This document shows, piece after piece, positions 15,046 through 24,663 of a DNA stretch of 64,000 nucleotides. The stretch covers positions 23,225-87,224 of the forward strand of contig QHYH01000103.1 in the NCBI GenBank assembly GCA_003223215.1, read 5' to 3'. Each line of letters starts with the position of its first letter. The first letter of the stretch is position 1. The position numbers and the translations under genes were made by a program. The notes below the pieces were generated by a model. The model saw only the letters and a list, made by a program, of their open reading frames with translations. It did not search any database and was not told the DNA's origin. This stretch comes from Acidobacteriota bacterium (GTDB lineage Bacteria > Acidobacteriota > Terriglobia > Acidiferrales > UBA7541).

Positions 15046-17700
15046 GTGCGACGATCGAGGTGTCTTCTCTTTTCGTTGATTTTTTCCGCCGTCGTTTGTT
15101 TTCTAGCTCCAAGTCTCCTCACCGCCGCAAACGGCCCCACGAACCGAACCTACCTTCACAAGAACTGGCAAATCCAATCTTCCTGTGAAGCAAAAACCAC
15201 GGGCGATCAAATCTCCCTCGCGGGCTTTGACGCCGCAGGCTGGCACCGGGCCGAGATTCCGGCGACCGTCGTCGGCGCTCTGGTCACCGACAAGACGTAT
15301 CCCGATCCCGATTACGCCATGAATCTGGACTCTTTTCCGGGGATGAGTCACTCGAACACCGAGCTTTTCGCCAATACGGATATGCCCGACGGAAGCCCGT
15401 TCAAGTGCTCTTGGTGGTACCGAACCGAATTCGTCTCGTCCGCGGGCGCAGACAAGAATGTGTGGCTCAATTTCCTCGGAATCAATTACCGTGCCAACAT
15501 CTGGGTCAACGGACAGAAAATCGCCGATGCCAACGATGTCGCCGGAACTTACCGCGCGTATGAATTCAACATCACGCAATTTCTCAAGCCCGGGAAAACG
15601 AATGCTCTTGCCCTGGAAATCTTCGCGCCCGACAAATACGACCTGGGCATCACATGGGTGGATTGGAATCCCACGCCGCCGGACAAAAACATGGGGATCT
15701 GGAAGGAAGTGTTCCTCACCTCCAGCGGAGCCGTCGCCGTGAGAAATCCGTTCGTCTCTTCGAAACTTGACGGGCAGTACAAGTCCGCCGAATTGACCAT
15801 CAGCGCGGAACTCCGCAATGCTTCAAAGGCGTCCGTCAAAGGAATGCTGCAGGCAGAATGGGAAGGGATCGCTCTCGAGCAGCCCGTGGAATTGGCTGCC
15901 GTAGAAACGAAGACGGTCAAATTTTCCCCGGAGCAATTCCCGAAACTGAAATTGGCCCATCCCCGGATCTGGTGGCCGTATCAAATGGGTATGCCGAATC
16001 TCTACACCGCAAAGCTGCGCTTCGAAATCGGCAAGCAGATTTCCGACACCGCGAACGTCACGTTTGGCATTCGTGAAATCACTTCCGAATTGACCGACAA
16101 GGGTTATCGCCTCTTCAAGGTCAATGGCCGCAAGCTACTGATTCGAGGCGCAGCCTGGGCGCCCGAGCTGCTCTTCCGGTGGTCTTCCGCAAAGCTCGAC
16201 GCCGATCTTGGCTACGTGCGCGACATGCGCCTGAACACCATTCGCCTGGAGGGCCGCCTCGACCGCGACGAATTTTTCGAAAAAACCGACACGCTCGGCA
16301 TTCTCGTCATGCCCGGCTGGACCTGCTGCGACGCCTGGGAACGCTGGAAGTATTGGACCGGCGATCAGAGCCACGTTGCCGCCGCCTCGCTGCGAGATCA
16401 AATCACGCGCTTGCGCAATCACCCGAGCGTGTTCGTCTTCCTGAATGGAAGCGACAATCCTCCCCCTCCCGATGTCGAGCAAATTTATTTGGACATCGAG
16501 AAGGAATTGCAATGGCCCAATCCCGTTGTTTCGTCCGCATCGGCGGAGAAAACGACGCTGACCGGCGAGTCCGGCGTCAAGATGACCGGCCCCTACGAAT
16601 ATGTACCGCCGGCTTACTGGCTTCAAGACACGGAAGCCGGGGGCGCGTACGGCTACAACACCGAAACCAGTCCCGGCCCGGCCATTCCTCCCCGCGAGTC
16701 CCTGGAAAAATTCATTCCCAACGACCATCTCTGGCCAATCGACGAAGCGTGGAACTATCACGCGGGCGGCGAACGCTTTACTAACGTGAACATTTTCACC
16801 GACGGTTTAAATCGTCGCTACGGCGAAGCCACTTCCCTCGACGACTATGAGCGCAAGGCTCAGGCCATGACCTACGACGGCGAGCGTGCCATGTTCGAAG
16901 CCTATGGCCGCAACAAATACACCGCCACCGGGGTGATTCAGTGGATGCTCAACAACGCCTGGCCCTCTCTGATTTGGCACCTGTACGACTTTTATCTGGT
17001 CCCTGCCGGCGGTTATTTTGGAACCAAGAAAGCCTGCGAGCCCGTGCACGTGCAGTATTCCTACGACGGCAATTCCGTCTACGTGATCAACACCACGCAT
17101 GAAGCTCTGAAGGGAATGAAGGTGTCCGCGAGAATCTACAACATCGATGCCAAGGAAAAAACCTCGCGCAATACGACGCTTGATCTAGCGGAAGACAACA
17201 GCACCAAGGCCTTTGACCTGCCCACGCCCGAGGGTCTTTCCACCACGTATTTCCTCAAACTTCAGCTGCACGATGCCACGGGAAAACTCGTCAGCGATAA
17301 TTTCTACTGGCTATCCACCAAGCCCGATGTGCTCGACTGGGCCGGGAGAAGCGACACGGTCTACACACCGCAAAAGGATTTCGGCGACTTGACCGGACTA
17401 AACGGCCTGCCAAAGGCCAAAGTGACGATCACCAAAACAACAGGTGGAACCGGATCAGAACAGTGGATGACCGTTTCGCTGGTCAACCACGGCGACACCG
17501 TGGCCTTCATGATTCATCCGCGCCTCACACGCGGCAAGGGCGGCGAAGACGTGGTGCCCGTTTTCTGGAGCGACAATTATTTCTCGTTATTGCCGGGAGA
17601 GAAAAAATCCGTCACGGTGCGCTTTGACAATTCTTCGCTTGCGGGGACGACCCCGAGACTCGTTGTGGACGGTTGGAACCTCGAACCGGTGGCGCGATAA
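15046..17700 (+). CDS. Secreted glycoside hydrolase family 2 (exo-beta-glucosaminidase/mannosidase-like)
   Basis: About 884 residues from a GTG at 15046 with AGGAGA six bases upstream, giving a clean signal peptide (MRRSRCLLFSLIFSAVVCF...). The order is sugar-binding jelly roll (WLNFLGINYRANIWVNG), immunoglobulin-like domain, TIM barrel, then further beta domains. The barrel contains FLNGSDNPPPP, where GSD replaces the usual NE acid/base motif, and YNTETSPGPAIPP, containing the probable nucleophile Glu. This pair matches the exo-beta-D-glucosaminidase (CsxA) branch of GH2, which acts on chitosan oligomers; related beta-mannosidases are an alternative. It probably works in the periplasm or outside the cell. 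The last 124 bases overlap an antisense regulator gene. Confidence 0.85.
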   Translation: MRRSRCLLFSLIFSAVVCFLAPSLLTAANGPTNRTYLHKNWQIQSSCEAKTTGDQISLAGFDAAGWHRAEIPATVVGALVTDKTYPDPDYAMNLDSFPGMSHSNTELFANTDMPDGSPFKCSWWYRTEFVSSAGADKNVWLNFLGINYRANIWVNGQKIADANDVAGTYRAYEFNITQFLKPGKTNALALEIFAPDKYDLGITWVDWNPTPPDKNMGIWKEVFLTSSGAVAVRNPFVSSKLDGQYKSAELTISAELRNASKASVKGMLQAEWEGIALEQPVELAAVETKTVKFSPEQFPKLKLAHPRIWWPYQMGMPNLYTAKLRFEIGKQISDTANVTFGIREITSELTDKGYRLFKVNGRKLLIRGAAWAPELLFRWSSAKLDADLGYVRDMRLNTIRLEGRLDRDEFFEKTDTLGILVMPGWTCCDAWERWKYWTGDQSHVAAASLRDQITRLRNHPSVFVFLNGSDNPPPPDVEQIYLDIEKELQWPNPVVSSASAEKTTLTGESGVKMTGPYEYVPPAYWLQDTEAGGAYGYNTETSPGPAIPPRESLEKFIPNDHLWPIDEAWNYHAGGERFTNVNIFTDGLNRRYGEATSLDDYERKAQAMTYDGERAMFEAYGRNKYTATGVIQWMLNNAWPSLIWHLYDFYLVPAGGYFGTKKACEPVHVQYSYDGNSVYVINTTHEALKGMKVSARIYNIDAKEKTSRNTTLDLAEDNSTKAFDLPTPEGLSTTYFLKLQLHDATGKLVSDNFYWLSTKPDVLDWAGRSDTVYTPQKDFGDLTGLNGLPKAKVTITKTTGGTGSEQWMTVSLVNHGDTVAFMIHPRLTRGKGGEDVVPVFWSDNYFSLLPGEKKSVTVRFDNSSLAGTTPRLVVDGWNLEPVAR

Positions 17701-18128
17701 ACCAGGCGTTGTGTTTGCTGCTCTGCGGGATGGCCCACAGGCACAGCGGGTTCGTTTGGCGCGCGGGCGGCCATTGCCGGACGATGCCCGTCGAGCCGCT
17801 CCACTGGCGCGACGAAGCAGTAGCCCAGGCGCGGACGCGTTTCGATGAACCGCGGGCTTTGCGCTAAATCTCCAAGGACACTGCGAAGCTTGTTCACCGC
17901 CGTATTCAGGCTGTGGTCGAAGGCCACGTAGGTGTCGGGCCACAGTTTTTCGCACAGCGTCTTTCGCCGTACCACCTGTCCGGCGCTTTCGATCAAAGTC
18001 TCCAGAATTTGGAAGGGTTTTTCTTCCAGCTGGATGCGCATGCCGCGTTTACGAAGCTCCCGCGATTCGAACGAGACTTCGAACGCGCCAAAGCGCACCA
18101 GGGAAGGCAAGTTTTTCTCGTCACTCAT
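17577..18128 (-). CDS. OmpR/CadC-type winged-helix transcriptional regulator, short form
   Basis: About 183 residues from the ATG at 18128. Residues 8-105 are a Trans_reg_C winged-helix DNA-binding domain (VRFGAFEVSFESRELRKRG, then LCEKLWPDTYVAFDHSLNTA and RFIETRPRLGYCF). In this phylum the domain usually continues into a membrane span and TPR or propeller sensor of several hundred residues. Here only a low-complexity tail of about 75 residues follows, lying antisense to the 3' end of the GH2 gene. The frame stays open upstream to 18770, but that extension has no domain. It is probably a truncated regulator, perhaps still DNA-binding; GH2 is a possible target by proximity only. Confidence 0.75.
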   Translation of the reverse strand: MSDEKNLPSLVRFGAFEVSFESRELRKRGMRIQLEEKPFQILETLIESAGQVVRRKTLCEKLWPDTYVAFDHSLNTAVNKLRSVLGDLAQSPRFIETRPRLGYCFVAPVERLDGHRPAMAARAPNEPAVPVGHPAEQQTQRLVYRATGSRFQPSTTSLGVVPASEELSKRTVTDFFSPGNNEK

Positions 18129-19116
18129 GCGCCCTGCCCGCGGGGTTCCCTGGCCTCGACCCCCAGGTTGCCCGCCGATGCTTTCCTTGTCCTCTTGAGT
18201 TTTTCGCCTAAGTCTCCATTCCCCAAAGGCTGTAACGCTGATAAAGACTTGTTCTTTCGTTGTTTTATTCCCGCCAACCTTTTGCCATGAAACCCCAAAG
18301 CGTTTTCTCCGGTGCGCCCATTGCCGCGCCTCGCCGGGACGCAGAAGAAAGGAGCTCGAAAGCGAACCGGTTTTCGTGGAGGCCGCGGACTGCAGGCCTT
18401 CGAAGGTCACCAATCTCGAAGTCCTGCGCGTTTTGCTGAGCATCGTTTCCAGACCTGGCAGGACAAAGCAGGCAACGCTCTTCCCATCACCGATACCGAC
18501 ATCGGTTTCCGCGGTTCCACCGGCGCCGACCGTTTCCTTCGCAGACCTCACCCAGACACAAGGAGAAACGAACCCCGAGTCTCTCAATGGAGGTACTTTG
18601 CAAGCGAATCTGATCATTCCGGAGCCCTGCCATTTCCTGAACCCCGCTCTGGGTCCGGTGGCCCTCATTCGTCCGACCTCGACCAGGCTCAACGGTGCGG
18701 TGGCGGCAATCCAGGGCTTCGTGGATGACGGACTGTTCATCGGGCAGAAGGATCCCGCCTTCCTGAACACGGTCTTCCGGTTGGCGGAGGAGGCTGACGA
18801 CGCTCGCCGGGCGCTCTAAGTCGTTCTGCTTTGCGGTCCCCGGTTCTAAAGGATCTCCGGCAACTTGTGGGTCCGGGCCTCATTAAGCCAGGGCCACTTC
18901 TTATTTTCTAAGTGGGGTCGACATTAGAATCACCCGGCATCGGGGGGCCTCAAAGACTGATTTTCCTTCTGTTCCCCCCGGCTCTATTTCCCAATTCACG
19001 CAACCATTACGCGCTCGTCCAACATCCAATGCGGTAGAATTGGGGGGGTAGGCAACTCCGCCTGGGAGAACGCGGAGACCACCAGCTTTTAAAGAATCGG
19101 GATGAGAGAGGGAGGT
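18129..19116. other. About 1 kb without a supported gene
   Basis: Two long open frames overlap antisense (one of 147 codons on the plus strand and the extension of the winged-helix frame on the minus strand), but neither shows domains, a signal peptide or a convincing start. The stretch may hold decayed coding sequence and the promoters of the flanking genes. No repeat or RNA was recognised. Confidence 0.45.
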
Positions 19117-19950
19117 ATGCGTAACCTGAAGCGTTTTTTCACTGCCATCATCGTGGGGCTGTTTTTTGTGAGTTTGGCCGCCGCCGACACTCTGGAGCTC
19201 AAGAGCGGCAGAGTTGTGCAGGGAAAGTATCTCGGTGGCACGCAGCACATTCTTCGTTTTGAAGTGAACGGCGAAGTTCAAACCTTTAGCACCAATGACA
19301 TTGTCGCGCTGACCTTTACCGGCCGGTCCTCGAGTCCGGCGCCTGCGGCGGTCGACGCTCCCGCGGCTGCACCAACGCCCGTACCTGCCGCTGCCCCTGC
19401 GCCAGCACCGGCGCCCGCCGCTGCAAATGGCGTGGTCACCATTCCCGCCGGACAGTCCGTGCTTATCCGCATGATTGATGGTGTTGACTCTTCGAAAAAC
19501 CATGTCGGCGACGTCTTCCACGCCAGCCTTGAGACGGACCTGACCGTTGGTGACACCCTCGTCGCGCGCAAGGGAACGGACGTCTATGGCCGGCTCGCCG
19601 AAGCGCAGAAGAGTGGAAACTTCTCCGGTAGATCGGAGTTGCAGTTGGAACTGACGCGCCTAGTCATTGACGGGCACGACTATCCGATCGTCAGCAGTGA
19701 CTACACGCTGCAGGGCAAGGGACAAGGTTCGTCCACGGCCAAAAAAGTTGGCGGGGGCGCCGCCGTTGGGGCCATTATCGGCGCCATCGCCGGCGGCGGC
19801 AAGGGCGCTGCGATTGGCGCGGCGGCTGGCGGAGCCACCGGCGGTGCGGTACAAGTACTGACCAAGGGTGCGCAGGTCAAGATCCCCAGCGAAACGCTGC
19901 TGGAATTCCGCCTGCAGCAGCCCGTGAGCGTCACGCCCAGTCAAAGTTAA
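19117..19950 (+). CDS. Secreted protein with LSm/SH3-like N-terminal domain and glycine zipper
   Basis: About 277 residues from ATG 19117 (GAGAGG upstream; an ATG at 19102 would add five residues). A signal peptide ends after SLAAA. A small beta domain follows (DTLELKSGRVVQGKYLGG, ending FSTNDIVALTF), then an Ala/Pro-rich linker (about 75-110) and a conserved beta-rich region (VLIRMIDGVDSSKNHVGD, LTVGDTLVARKGTDVYGRL). Near the C terminus is a glycine-zipper hydrophobic segment (GGGAAVGAIIGAIAGGGKGA). The protein is probably outer-membrane or envelope-associated. Function unknown. The same type of N-terminal domain occurs in the secreted protein at 46603-47628. A strong hairpin follows at 19984. 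Confidence 0.72.
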   Translation: MRNLKRFFTAIIVGLFFVSLAAADTLELKSGRVVQGKYLGGTQHILRFEVNGEVQTFSTNDIVALTFTGRSSSPAPAAVDAPAAAPTPVPAAAPAPAPAPAAANGVVTIPAGQSVLIRMIDGVDSSKNHVGDVFHASLETDLTVGDTLVARKGTDVYGRLAEAQKSGNFSGRSELQLELTRLVIDGHDYPIVSSDYTLQGKGQGSSTAKKVGGGAAVGAIIGAIAGGGKGAAIGAAAGGATGGAVQVLTKGAQVKIPSETLLEFRLQQPVSVTPSQS

Positions 19951-19983
19951 GGCCTTATCCGACGGTCACTTTGCGCGAGGGTT

Positions 19984-20015
19984 GACGAAAGGCGCGCTAC
20001 GGCTCGCCTTTCGTC
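19984..20015 (+). terminator. Hairpin, likely transcription terminator
   Basis: A perfect 11-bp stem (GACGAAAGGCG with CGCCTTTCGTC) and a 10-base loop lie 33 bases after the preceding stop codon. The following bases are not T-rich, so rho-independent action is likely but not certain. Confidence 0.55.
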
Positions 20016-20153
20016 GTGTTCCGCAGCCGTTCCTCTGCTTGGTAGCATTGCCGGATTGGAACCATTCACCGCACTTTCCCCCTTGCCACTCCTGCTGTTA
20101 GTCACTAAGATAACACCCTACAGTTGGGGTGATTATTTCAAGGCGGAGAGACC

Positions 20154-20573
20154 ATGCCAAAAGAAAAGCCTCGGGTGAACATCGGAGAAGTCATCAAAAC
20201 CTATCGCAGCCAGCGCGGCTTGTCGCAGGGCGACATCGAGCGCCGCACCGGGCTCCTGCGCTGCTACCTTTCGCGCGTCGAAAACGGCCACACCGTGCCC
20301 TCGCTCGAAACGCTGGCCAAAATCGCCGAGGCCATGGACATTTCGCTCGCGGACTTTTTCCCCGGCACGGAGACGCCGCGCGATCGGGAGACGCAAAAGG
20401 CGCTCGGCGAGCTCTCCCAGGACGAGATTCGTTTCCTCGCGGAGATCAAAAAGTACAGCACCACGCTTTCCGAAGGTGACAAGCGCTTGGTTTTAGCCAT
20501 GATCCGCAAAATGGCCACGCTGCTTCCGCCGCAGGCGGTCAAGAAACTCGTCGCCCGCCGCCCCACGGCCTAG
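20154..20573 (+). CDS. XRE family helix-turn-helix regulator
   Basis: 139 residues with an N-terminal Cro/CI-type DNA-binding domain (residues 9-65: IGEVIKTYRSQRGLSQGDIE, LSRVENGHTVPSLETLAKIAEAM). The C-terminal 60 residues are helical with no known ligand domain (ELSQDEIRFLAEIKKYS). GGCGGAGAGACC precedes the ATG. A short inverted repeat (CACCC 20114-20118, GGGTG 20127-20131) sits upstream and may be an autoregulatory operator. It stands upstream of the TPR-NfeD-stomatin run but is separated from it by 137 bases, so regulation of that operon is only a possibility. Confidence 0.85.
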   Translation: MPKEKPRVNIGEVIKTYRSQRGLSQGDIERRTGLLRCYLSRVENGHTVPSLETLAKIAEAMDISLADFFPGTETPRDRETQKALGELSQDEIRFLAEIKKYSTTLSEGDKRLVLAMIRKMATLLPPQAVKKLVARRPTA

Positions 20574-20710
20574 CCGACCAGGTCATAGGTCTGCCGGGCT
20601 GAACCCCGGCGGAGGAAAAGTGGAACCCCTCTTGGGCCTAGAGAAGCGCGGGTCTTGCGCCGACCACCTAACATCCGAATGGGGGGCTGCTCTGCTACAA
20701 TGCAGGCAAG

Positions 20711-22471
20711 ATGGCGCGCACCTTTAGCAGGCCGCGTTTTGTTGAACTCCTCGTCAAAACACTATTCGTTTCGCTGGTAGCGGCGGCAGTTTCCCGACCG
20801 CAACCAGCTGCTCGGCCCGCTCAAGCGCCCGCGCCAGCCGCAAATTCACAAAAAATCTACGTGGTTTTGCCTTTTGAGAATGCCGGTGCGCCGGCCAAAC
20901 TCGACTGGCTCAGTGAAGGGCTGGAAGAGCTGACCATCGAGCGCCTTACCGCCGCGGGAGAACAAGTCTATTCGCACGCGGGGAGAGCCGCCGAACTCGA
21001 GCGCTACGGGCTGCCGAGCGGCTCCACGTTCAGCCGCGCAACGATGCTGCGCGTTGCCGAAGATCTGGACGCGGATTACGTCATCTACGGAAAATATGCC
21101 GCCAAAGGCAGTACACTCACCGTCGAAATGCGCGTCCTCAGGATGGATCCTTTGGCGCTGCGTGCGCCGATACAGGAAAGCGGTCCGCTCGAATCGCTGA
21201 TGGAACTGCACACCCGTGTGCTTTGGCGGACGCTGTCTTCGGGCACCGGGCATTACGCGCTGAGCCTCGCGGATTTCACCAAGCGGCAGCGGCCGCTGCG
21301 CATGGATGCGTTCGAGCAATACGCGCGCGGGCTGCAGGCTGCCGACCCGGAAGCCAAGCTGGCGCACTTGCACGAAGCAGCGCGCTTGGAGCCCGAATGG
21401 CTCGATCCGATTTTCGCGCTGGGAGAAGCCTATTTTTCAAAAAAGGACTACAACGCGGCGCTGGCCTGGTTCTTCAAGATTCCCAAGACGTATGACCGGT
21501 ATGGCGAAGCGCTTTTTTTCAGCGGAGTTTGCCGCTTGCAATCGAATCAGGCAGACCTTGCCGAGCAAGCTTTCCATACGCTGCAAGAAACTTTAAAGAG
21601 TAAGACCGGAAATGGTGCCGACTTGCCGGAAGTCCTGAATGACCTGGCAATCGCGCAAGCCCGTCAGGGCAAGGGGGCGGCCGCGCAAGCCAGCCTTCGC
21701 CGGGCGGCGGAACTGGCTCCGGGAGAAGACGACTATTCGGTCAATCTCGGCTTGCTCGCGCTCGAGAGCGACGATGCCGCGGCCGCCGCGGACTATTTCC
21801 GCGAGGCTGCCGAGCGCGAGCCGGACAGCGCGGAGGACCGCGCTTTGCTGATCCTGTCGCTCGAAAGAGCGGAAAGGAATGCGGAAGCCGACCAGGAACG
21901 CGAAGCGGCGAAAGAAGCTTTTGGCCCAAACGGGTTGCCGGTGATTCGCTTGGATAACTCGCCAGACAAAAAGAACGAAGCTCTGGCGCGTTTGACGCGG
22001 ATCAAGACGGAACTGGACGTGAGCGAACTCCGCGCGGAACCGGCGGAAGCTCCCGCCGATGCTGCTTCGGCTGCGGCGGGGAACGACACGCCGGCCACGC
22101 GCATCCGCCGGGGCAGGCAAGAACTTGCCGTCGGGCATTTGGAGGCGGCCGAAAAAGAATTTCGCGCTGCGCTTGCGGCGGAGCCGGGCAATGCCGCGGC
22201 GCATCGCGGCTTGGGAGAAATCGCGCGCCGCCAAGGCAAGATGGAGGAGGCGGTCAAGGAATTGCAAGCGTCGTTGGCGACTCGCGACTCGGCGGAAGTC
22301 CGTACCATGCTGGCGAAAATCTATTTGGACCAGAAGAAACCCGAGCTGGCGCGGGCGGAGGCGGAAAAAGCCGTGAAGCTTGCGCCCAATTATGCGGGGG
22401 CGAAGCAGTTGCTTGAGCATTTGCAGAATTCCAAGGCCACTGCCAAGAAGCCGGGCGGGGGTGCGCCATGA
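20711..22471 (+). CDS. TPR repeat protein with FlgO/TolB-like N-terminal domain
   Basis: 586 residues. An N-terminal signal or anchor segment (LLVKTLFVSLVAAAV) is followed by a domain beginning KIYVVLPFENAGAPAKLDWL and containing DLDADYVIYGKYAAKGSTL, the pattern of FlgO/TolB-amino-terminal-like domains. The remainder is tetratricopeptide repeats in two blocks (about 220-390 and 455-570), split by a charged linker. TPRs mediate protein interactions, here most likely in the periplasm. TACAAT ends nine bases before the ATG. The stop overlaps the NfeD start by four bases (ATGA), so it is translationally coupled to the protease and may be its partner. Confidence 0.78.
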   Translation: MARTFSRPRFVELLVKTLFVSLVAAAVSRPQPAARPAQAPAPAANSQKIYVVLPFENAGAPAKLDWLSEGLEELTIERLTAAGEQVYSHAGRAAELERYGLPSGSTFSRATMLRVAEDLDADYVIYGKYAAKGSTLTVEMRVLRMDPLALRAPIQESGPLESLMELHTRVLWRTLSSGTGHYALSLADFTKRQRPLRMDAFEQYARGLQAADPEAKLAHLHEAARLEPEWLDPIFALGEAYFSKKDYNAALAWFFKIPKTYDRYGEALFFSGVCRLQSNQADLAEQAFHTLQETLKSKTGNGADLPEVLNDLAIAQARQGKGAAAQASLRRAAELAPGEDDYSVNLGLLALESDDAAAAADYFREAAEREPDSAEDRALLILSLERAERNAEADQEREAAKEAFGPNGLPVIRLDNSPDKKNEALARLTRIKTELDVSELRAEPAEAPADAASAAAGNDTPATRIRRGRQELAVGHLEAAEKEFRAALAAEPGNAAAHRGLGEIARRQGKMEEAVKELQASLATRDSAEVRTMLAKIYLDQKKPELARAEAEKAVKLAPNYAGAKQLLEHLQNSKATAKKPGGGAP

Positions 22472-23865
22472 GCGCTCCAGGGCCATCCGAGAGAAGAGCC
22501 TGTCGCTTCCGGCGGGCTTCCGCCGCTGCCGGTTTTGTGATTTTTTCCGCGATGGGTGCCTTTGCCGCCACGTTGCTGCCGCCTTTGTCCGGTGCCGAGG
22601 TGCACGGCAGCAATCCGCTCGTTGTGGAATTGAAACTCGACGGTGAGGTCGAGCCGATCCTGGCGGCCTACATCGACGAGGGACTCGCCGACGCGGCGCG
22701 GCGGCACGCCTCGCTGGTCTTGCTCACCATGGATACCCCGGGCGGCCTGAGCGATTCGATGAAAGATATCATTCAGCACATTCTCGCTTCACCCGTGCCT
22801 GTTGCCGTATACGTCTGGCCGACCGGAGCACGCGGCGCCTCGGCGGGGTTCTACATTCTCCTCTCCGCGGACATTGCCGCGATGGCCCCCGGTACGCATG
22901 CCGGCGCCGCTTCTCCCATCATCGCCATTGGCGGATTCCCTCAGCAAATCGACGAAGTCTTCCGCAGAAAAATCAATCAGGACGCCATGGCGTTTCTGAG
23001 GAGCTTCACGGTGCGGCGTGGCCGCAACCCCGAACTGGCGGAGAAGGCGATCACCGAATCCAAAGCGTTCACGGAGAAGGAATGCCTGGATGGCAAGATG
23101 ATCGATTTGATCGTCAACACATCCGATGATTTGATACGGGAGCTTGACGGGCGTACGATCACGCGGTTTGACGGCACTAAAGTCACGCTGGCGTTGCAAA
23201 GCGCGGTGCTCGAGCCTTTCGAGTTATCCGCGCGGCAACGGTTCCTCGCGCGCATTGTCGAGCCGGATGTTTTCTTTGTCCTGCTGATTCTCGGGGTGCT
23301 CGGGCTGTACACCGAGTTCACGCATCCAGGCGTCATCGCCCCGGGAGTGATTGGCGGAATCTGCCTGATTCTGGCGCTCTACGCGATGCATTTCCTCCCG
23401 GTCAACCTGGCGGGATTGTTCCTCATTGCGTTGTCGCTGGCGTTTTTCATTCTGGAAGCCAAAGCGCCAAGTCACGGCGTCCTCGCGCTTGGTGGAATCG
23501 TTTCCATGTTCTTGGGTGCGGTGTTCCTGATCCGCTCGCCGTTGACGGCCGGAGGGGTAAGCCTCGGCGTGGCGTTGTCGGCAACGCTGCCGTTTGGCGT
23601 TTTGGCCGTGGTACTGATGAAGTTGGTGCTGCGGTCGCGAAAATGGAAAACGGCCACGGGGAAGGAGGAGTTGATCGGCTGCCAGGGCACGGTGACGGCG
23701 GAATTGAAAGCGGGCGAGGAGGGAATGGTGCGCGTCCACGGCGAGCTTTGGCGCGCGGAGTCTTCGCAGCCGGTGCCGGAAGGAAAGACCGTTCGCATAA
23801 GCAAAGTGGAAGGGTTGAAGCTCTACGTCGAGCCGGTGGAAGTGGCCACTTCGGCGGCGAAGTAA
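22468..23865 (+). CDS. NfeD family membrane-bound serine protease (ClpP-like)
   Basis: 465 residues. After an N-terminal membrane segment comes a SppA/ClpP-like domain with the GARGASAGFYILLSAD nucleophile motif (S125) and a lysine in FRRKINQ (K167), at the spacing known for the Ser-Lys dyad of NfeD proteases. It is followed by four or five membrane spans (about 250-385) and a C-terminal OB-fold NfeD domain (about 395-455). In archaea such proteases cleave the hydrophobic C-terminus of stomatin, and the next gene here encodes a stomatin homologue. This pairing supports a role in membrane-domain quality control. Confidence 0.9.
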   Translation: MSAPGPSERRACRFRRASAAAGFVIFSAMGAFAATLLPPLSGAEVHGSNPLVVELKLDGEVEPILAAYIDEGLADAARRHASLVLLTMDTPGGLSDSMKDIIQHILASPVPVAVYVWPTGARGASAGFYILLSADIAAMAPGTHAGAASPIIAIGGFPQQIDEVFRRKINQDAMAFLRSFTVRRGRNPELAEKAITESKAFTEKECLDGKMIDLIVNTSDDLIRELDGRTITRFDGTKVTLALQSAVLEPFELSARQRFLARIVEPDVFFVLLILGVLGLYTEFTHPGVIAPGVIGGICLILALYAMHFLPVNLAGLFLIALSLAFFILEAKAPSHGVLALGGIVSMFLGAVFLIRSPLTAGGVSLGVALSATLPFGVLAVVLMKLVLRSRKWKTATGKEELIGCQGTVTAELKAGEEGMVRVHGELWRAESSQPVPEGKTVRISKVEGLKLYVEPVEVATSAAK

Positions 23866-23889
23866 AGGCGCGTGTTCTTAGGAGGAGAG

Positions 23890-24660
23890 ATGGAAATCGG
23901 TTTCGTGGGGATCGCAGTCATCGTCGGAATCGTGCTGATCTGGTTTTGGAATTCGATTTACATCATAAAAGAGTGGGAGCGCGGCGTGGTGCTGCGGCTG
24001 GGGCGATTGCTGCCGGAGGCCAAGGGGGCCGGCATTCGACTCGTGATGTGGCCGATCGAAACGCTGTATCGCATCAGCCTGCGCCTGGAGACGCTGGACG
24101 TTCCGCCGCAAGACATCATCACGCGCGACAACGTCTCGGTAAAAGTGAACGCCGTGTGCTATTTCCGCGTTGTGGACGCGAACCTCGCGCTCTCCCAGGT
24201 GCAGAATTATCAGTACGCGACGTCGCAGTTGGCGCAGACCACGCTGCGCAGCGTAGTCGGGCAATTCGAATTGGACGAAATCCTCTCGCAACGCGAAAGA
24301 GTGAACGCCAAGCTGCAGGTGATTCTGGACCAGGACACCGAGCCGTGGGGCATCAAAGTCACCAAAGTAGAAGTGAAACAGGTCGACATCCCCGAGCAGA
24401 TGCAGCGCGCCATCGCCAAGCAGGCGGAAGCTGAACGCGAGCGCCGGGCGAAAGTCATTCACGCCAACGGCGAGTTCGAAGCTTCCGCGAAGCTGGCCGA
24501 CGCCGCCAAAGTGCTGGAGACACAGCCATCCGCGATCCAGTTGCGCTACCTACAGACTCTCACGGAAATAGGTGTCGAGAAGAACACAACGATTGTGTTT
24601 CCCCTGCCCATCGATATTATTAACAAGTGGGTACAGGCTTTGGGAGGAACGCAAAAATAA
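23890..24660 (+). CDS. Slipin/stomatin-like SPFH (band 7) membrane protein
   Basis: About 256 residues from the ATG at 23890, which has AGGAGGAGAG directly upstream; an upstream GTG at 23872 would include that site in the coding region and is rejected. One N-terminal membrane segment (VGIAVIVGIVLIWFWNSIYII) is followed by the SPFH domain (EWERGVVLRLGRLLPEA, LDVPPQDIITRDNVSVKVNA, KVTKVEVKQVDIPEQMQRAI) and a helical tail. Family members oligomerise and organise membrane microdomains. It forms the classic pair with the NfeD protease gene 24 bases upstream. Confidence 0.92.
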   Translation: MEIGFVGIAVIVGIVLIWFWNSIYIIKEWERGVVLRLGRLLPEAKGAGIRLVMWPIETLYRISLRLETLDVPPQDIITRDNVSVKVNAVCYFRVVDANLALSQVQNYQYATSQLAQTTLRSVVGQFELDEILSQRERVNAKLQVILDQDTEPWGIKVTKVEVKQVDIPEQMQRAIAKQAEAERERRAKVIHANGEFEASAKLADAAKVLETQPSAIQLRYLQTLTEIGVEKNTTIVFPLPIDIINKWVQALGGTQK

Positions 24661-24663
24661 GCA

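Noticed and set aside
18129..18770. 214-codon extension of the winged-helix regulator frame
   Set aside because: No domain, atypical composition, and the ATG at 18128 sits at the expected start of the Trans_reg_C domain.
18376..18819. 147-codon plus-strand frame
   Set aside because: No start signal, signal peptide or family resemblance; it overlaps another open frame antisense.
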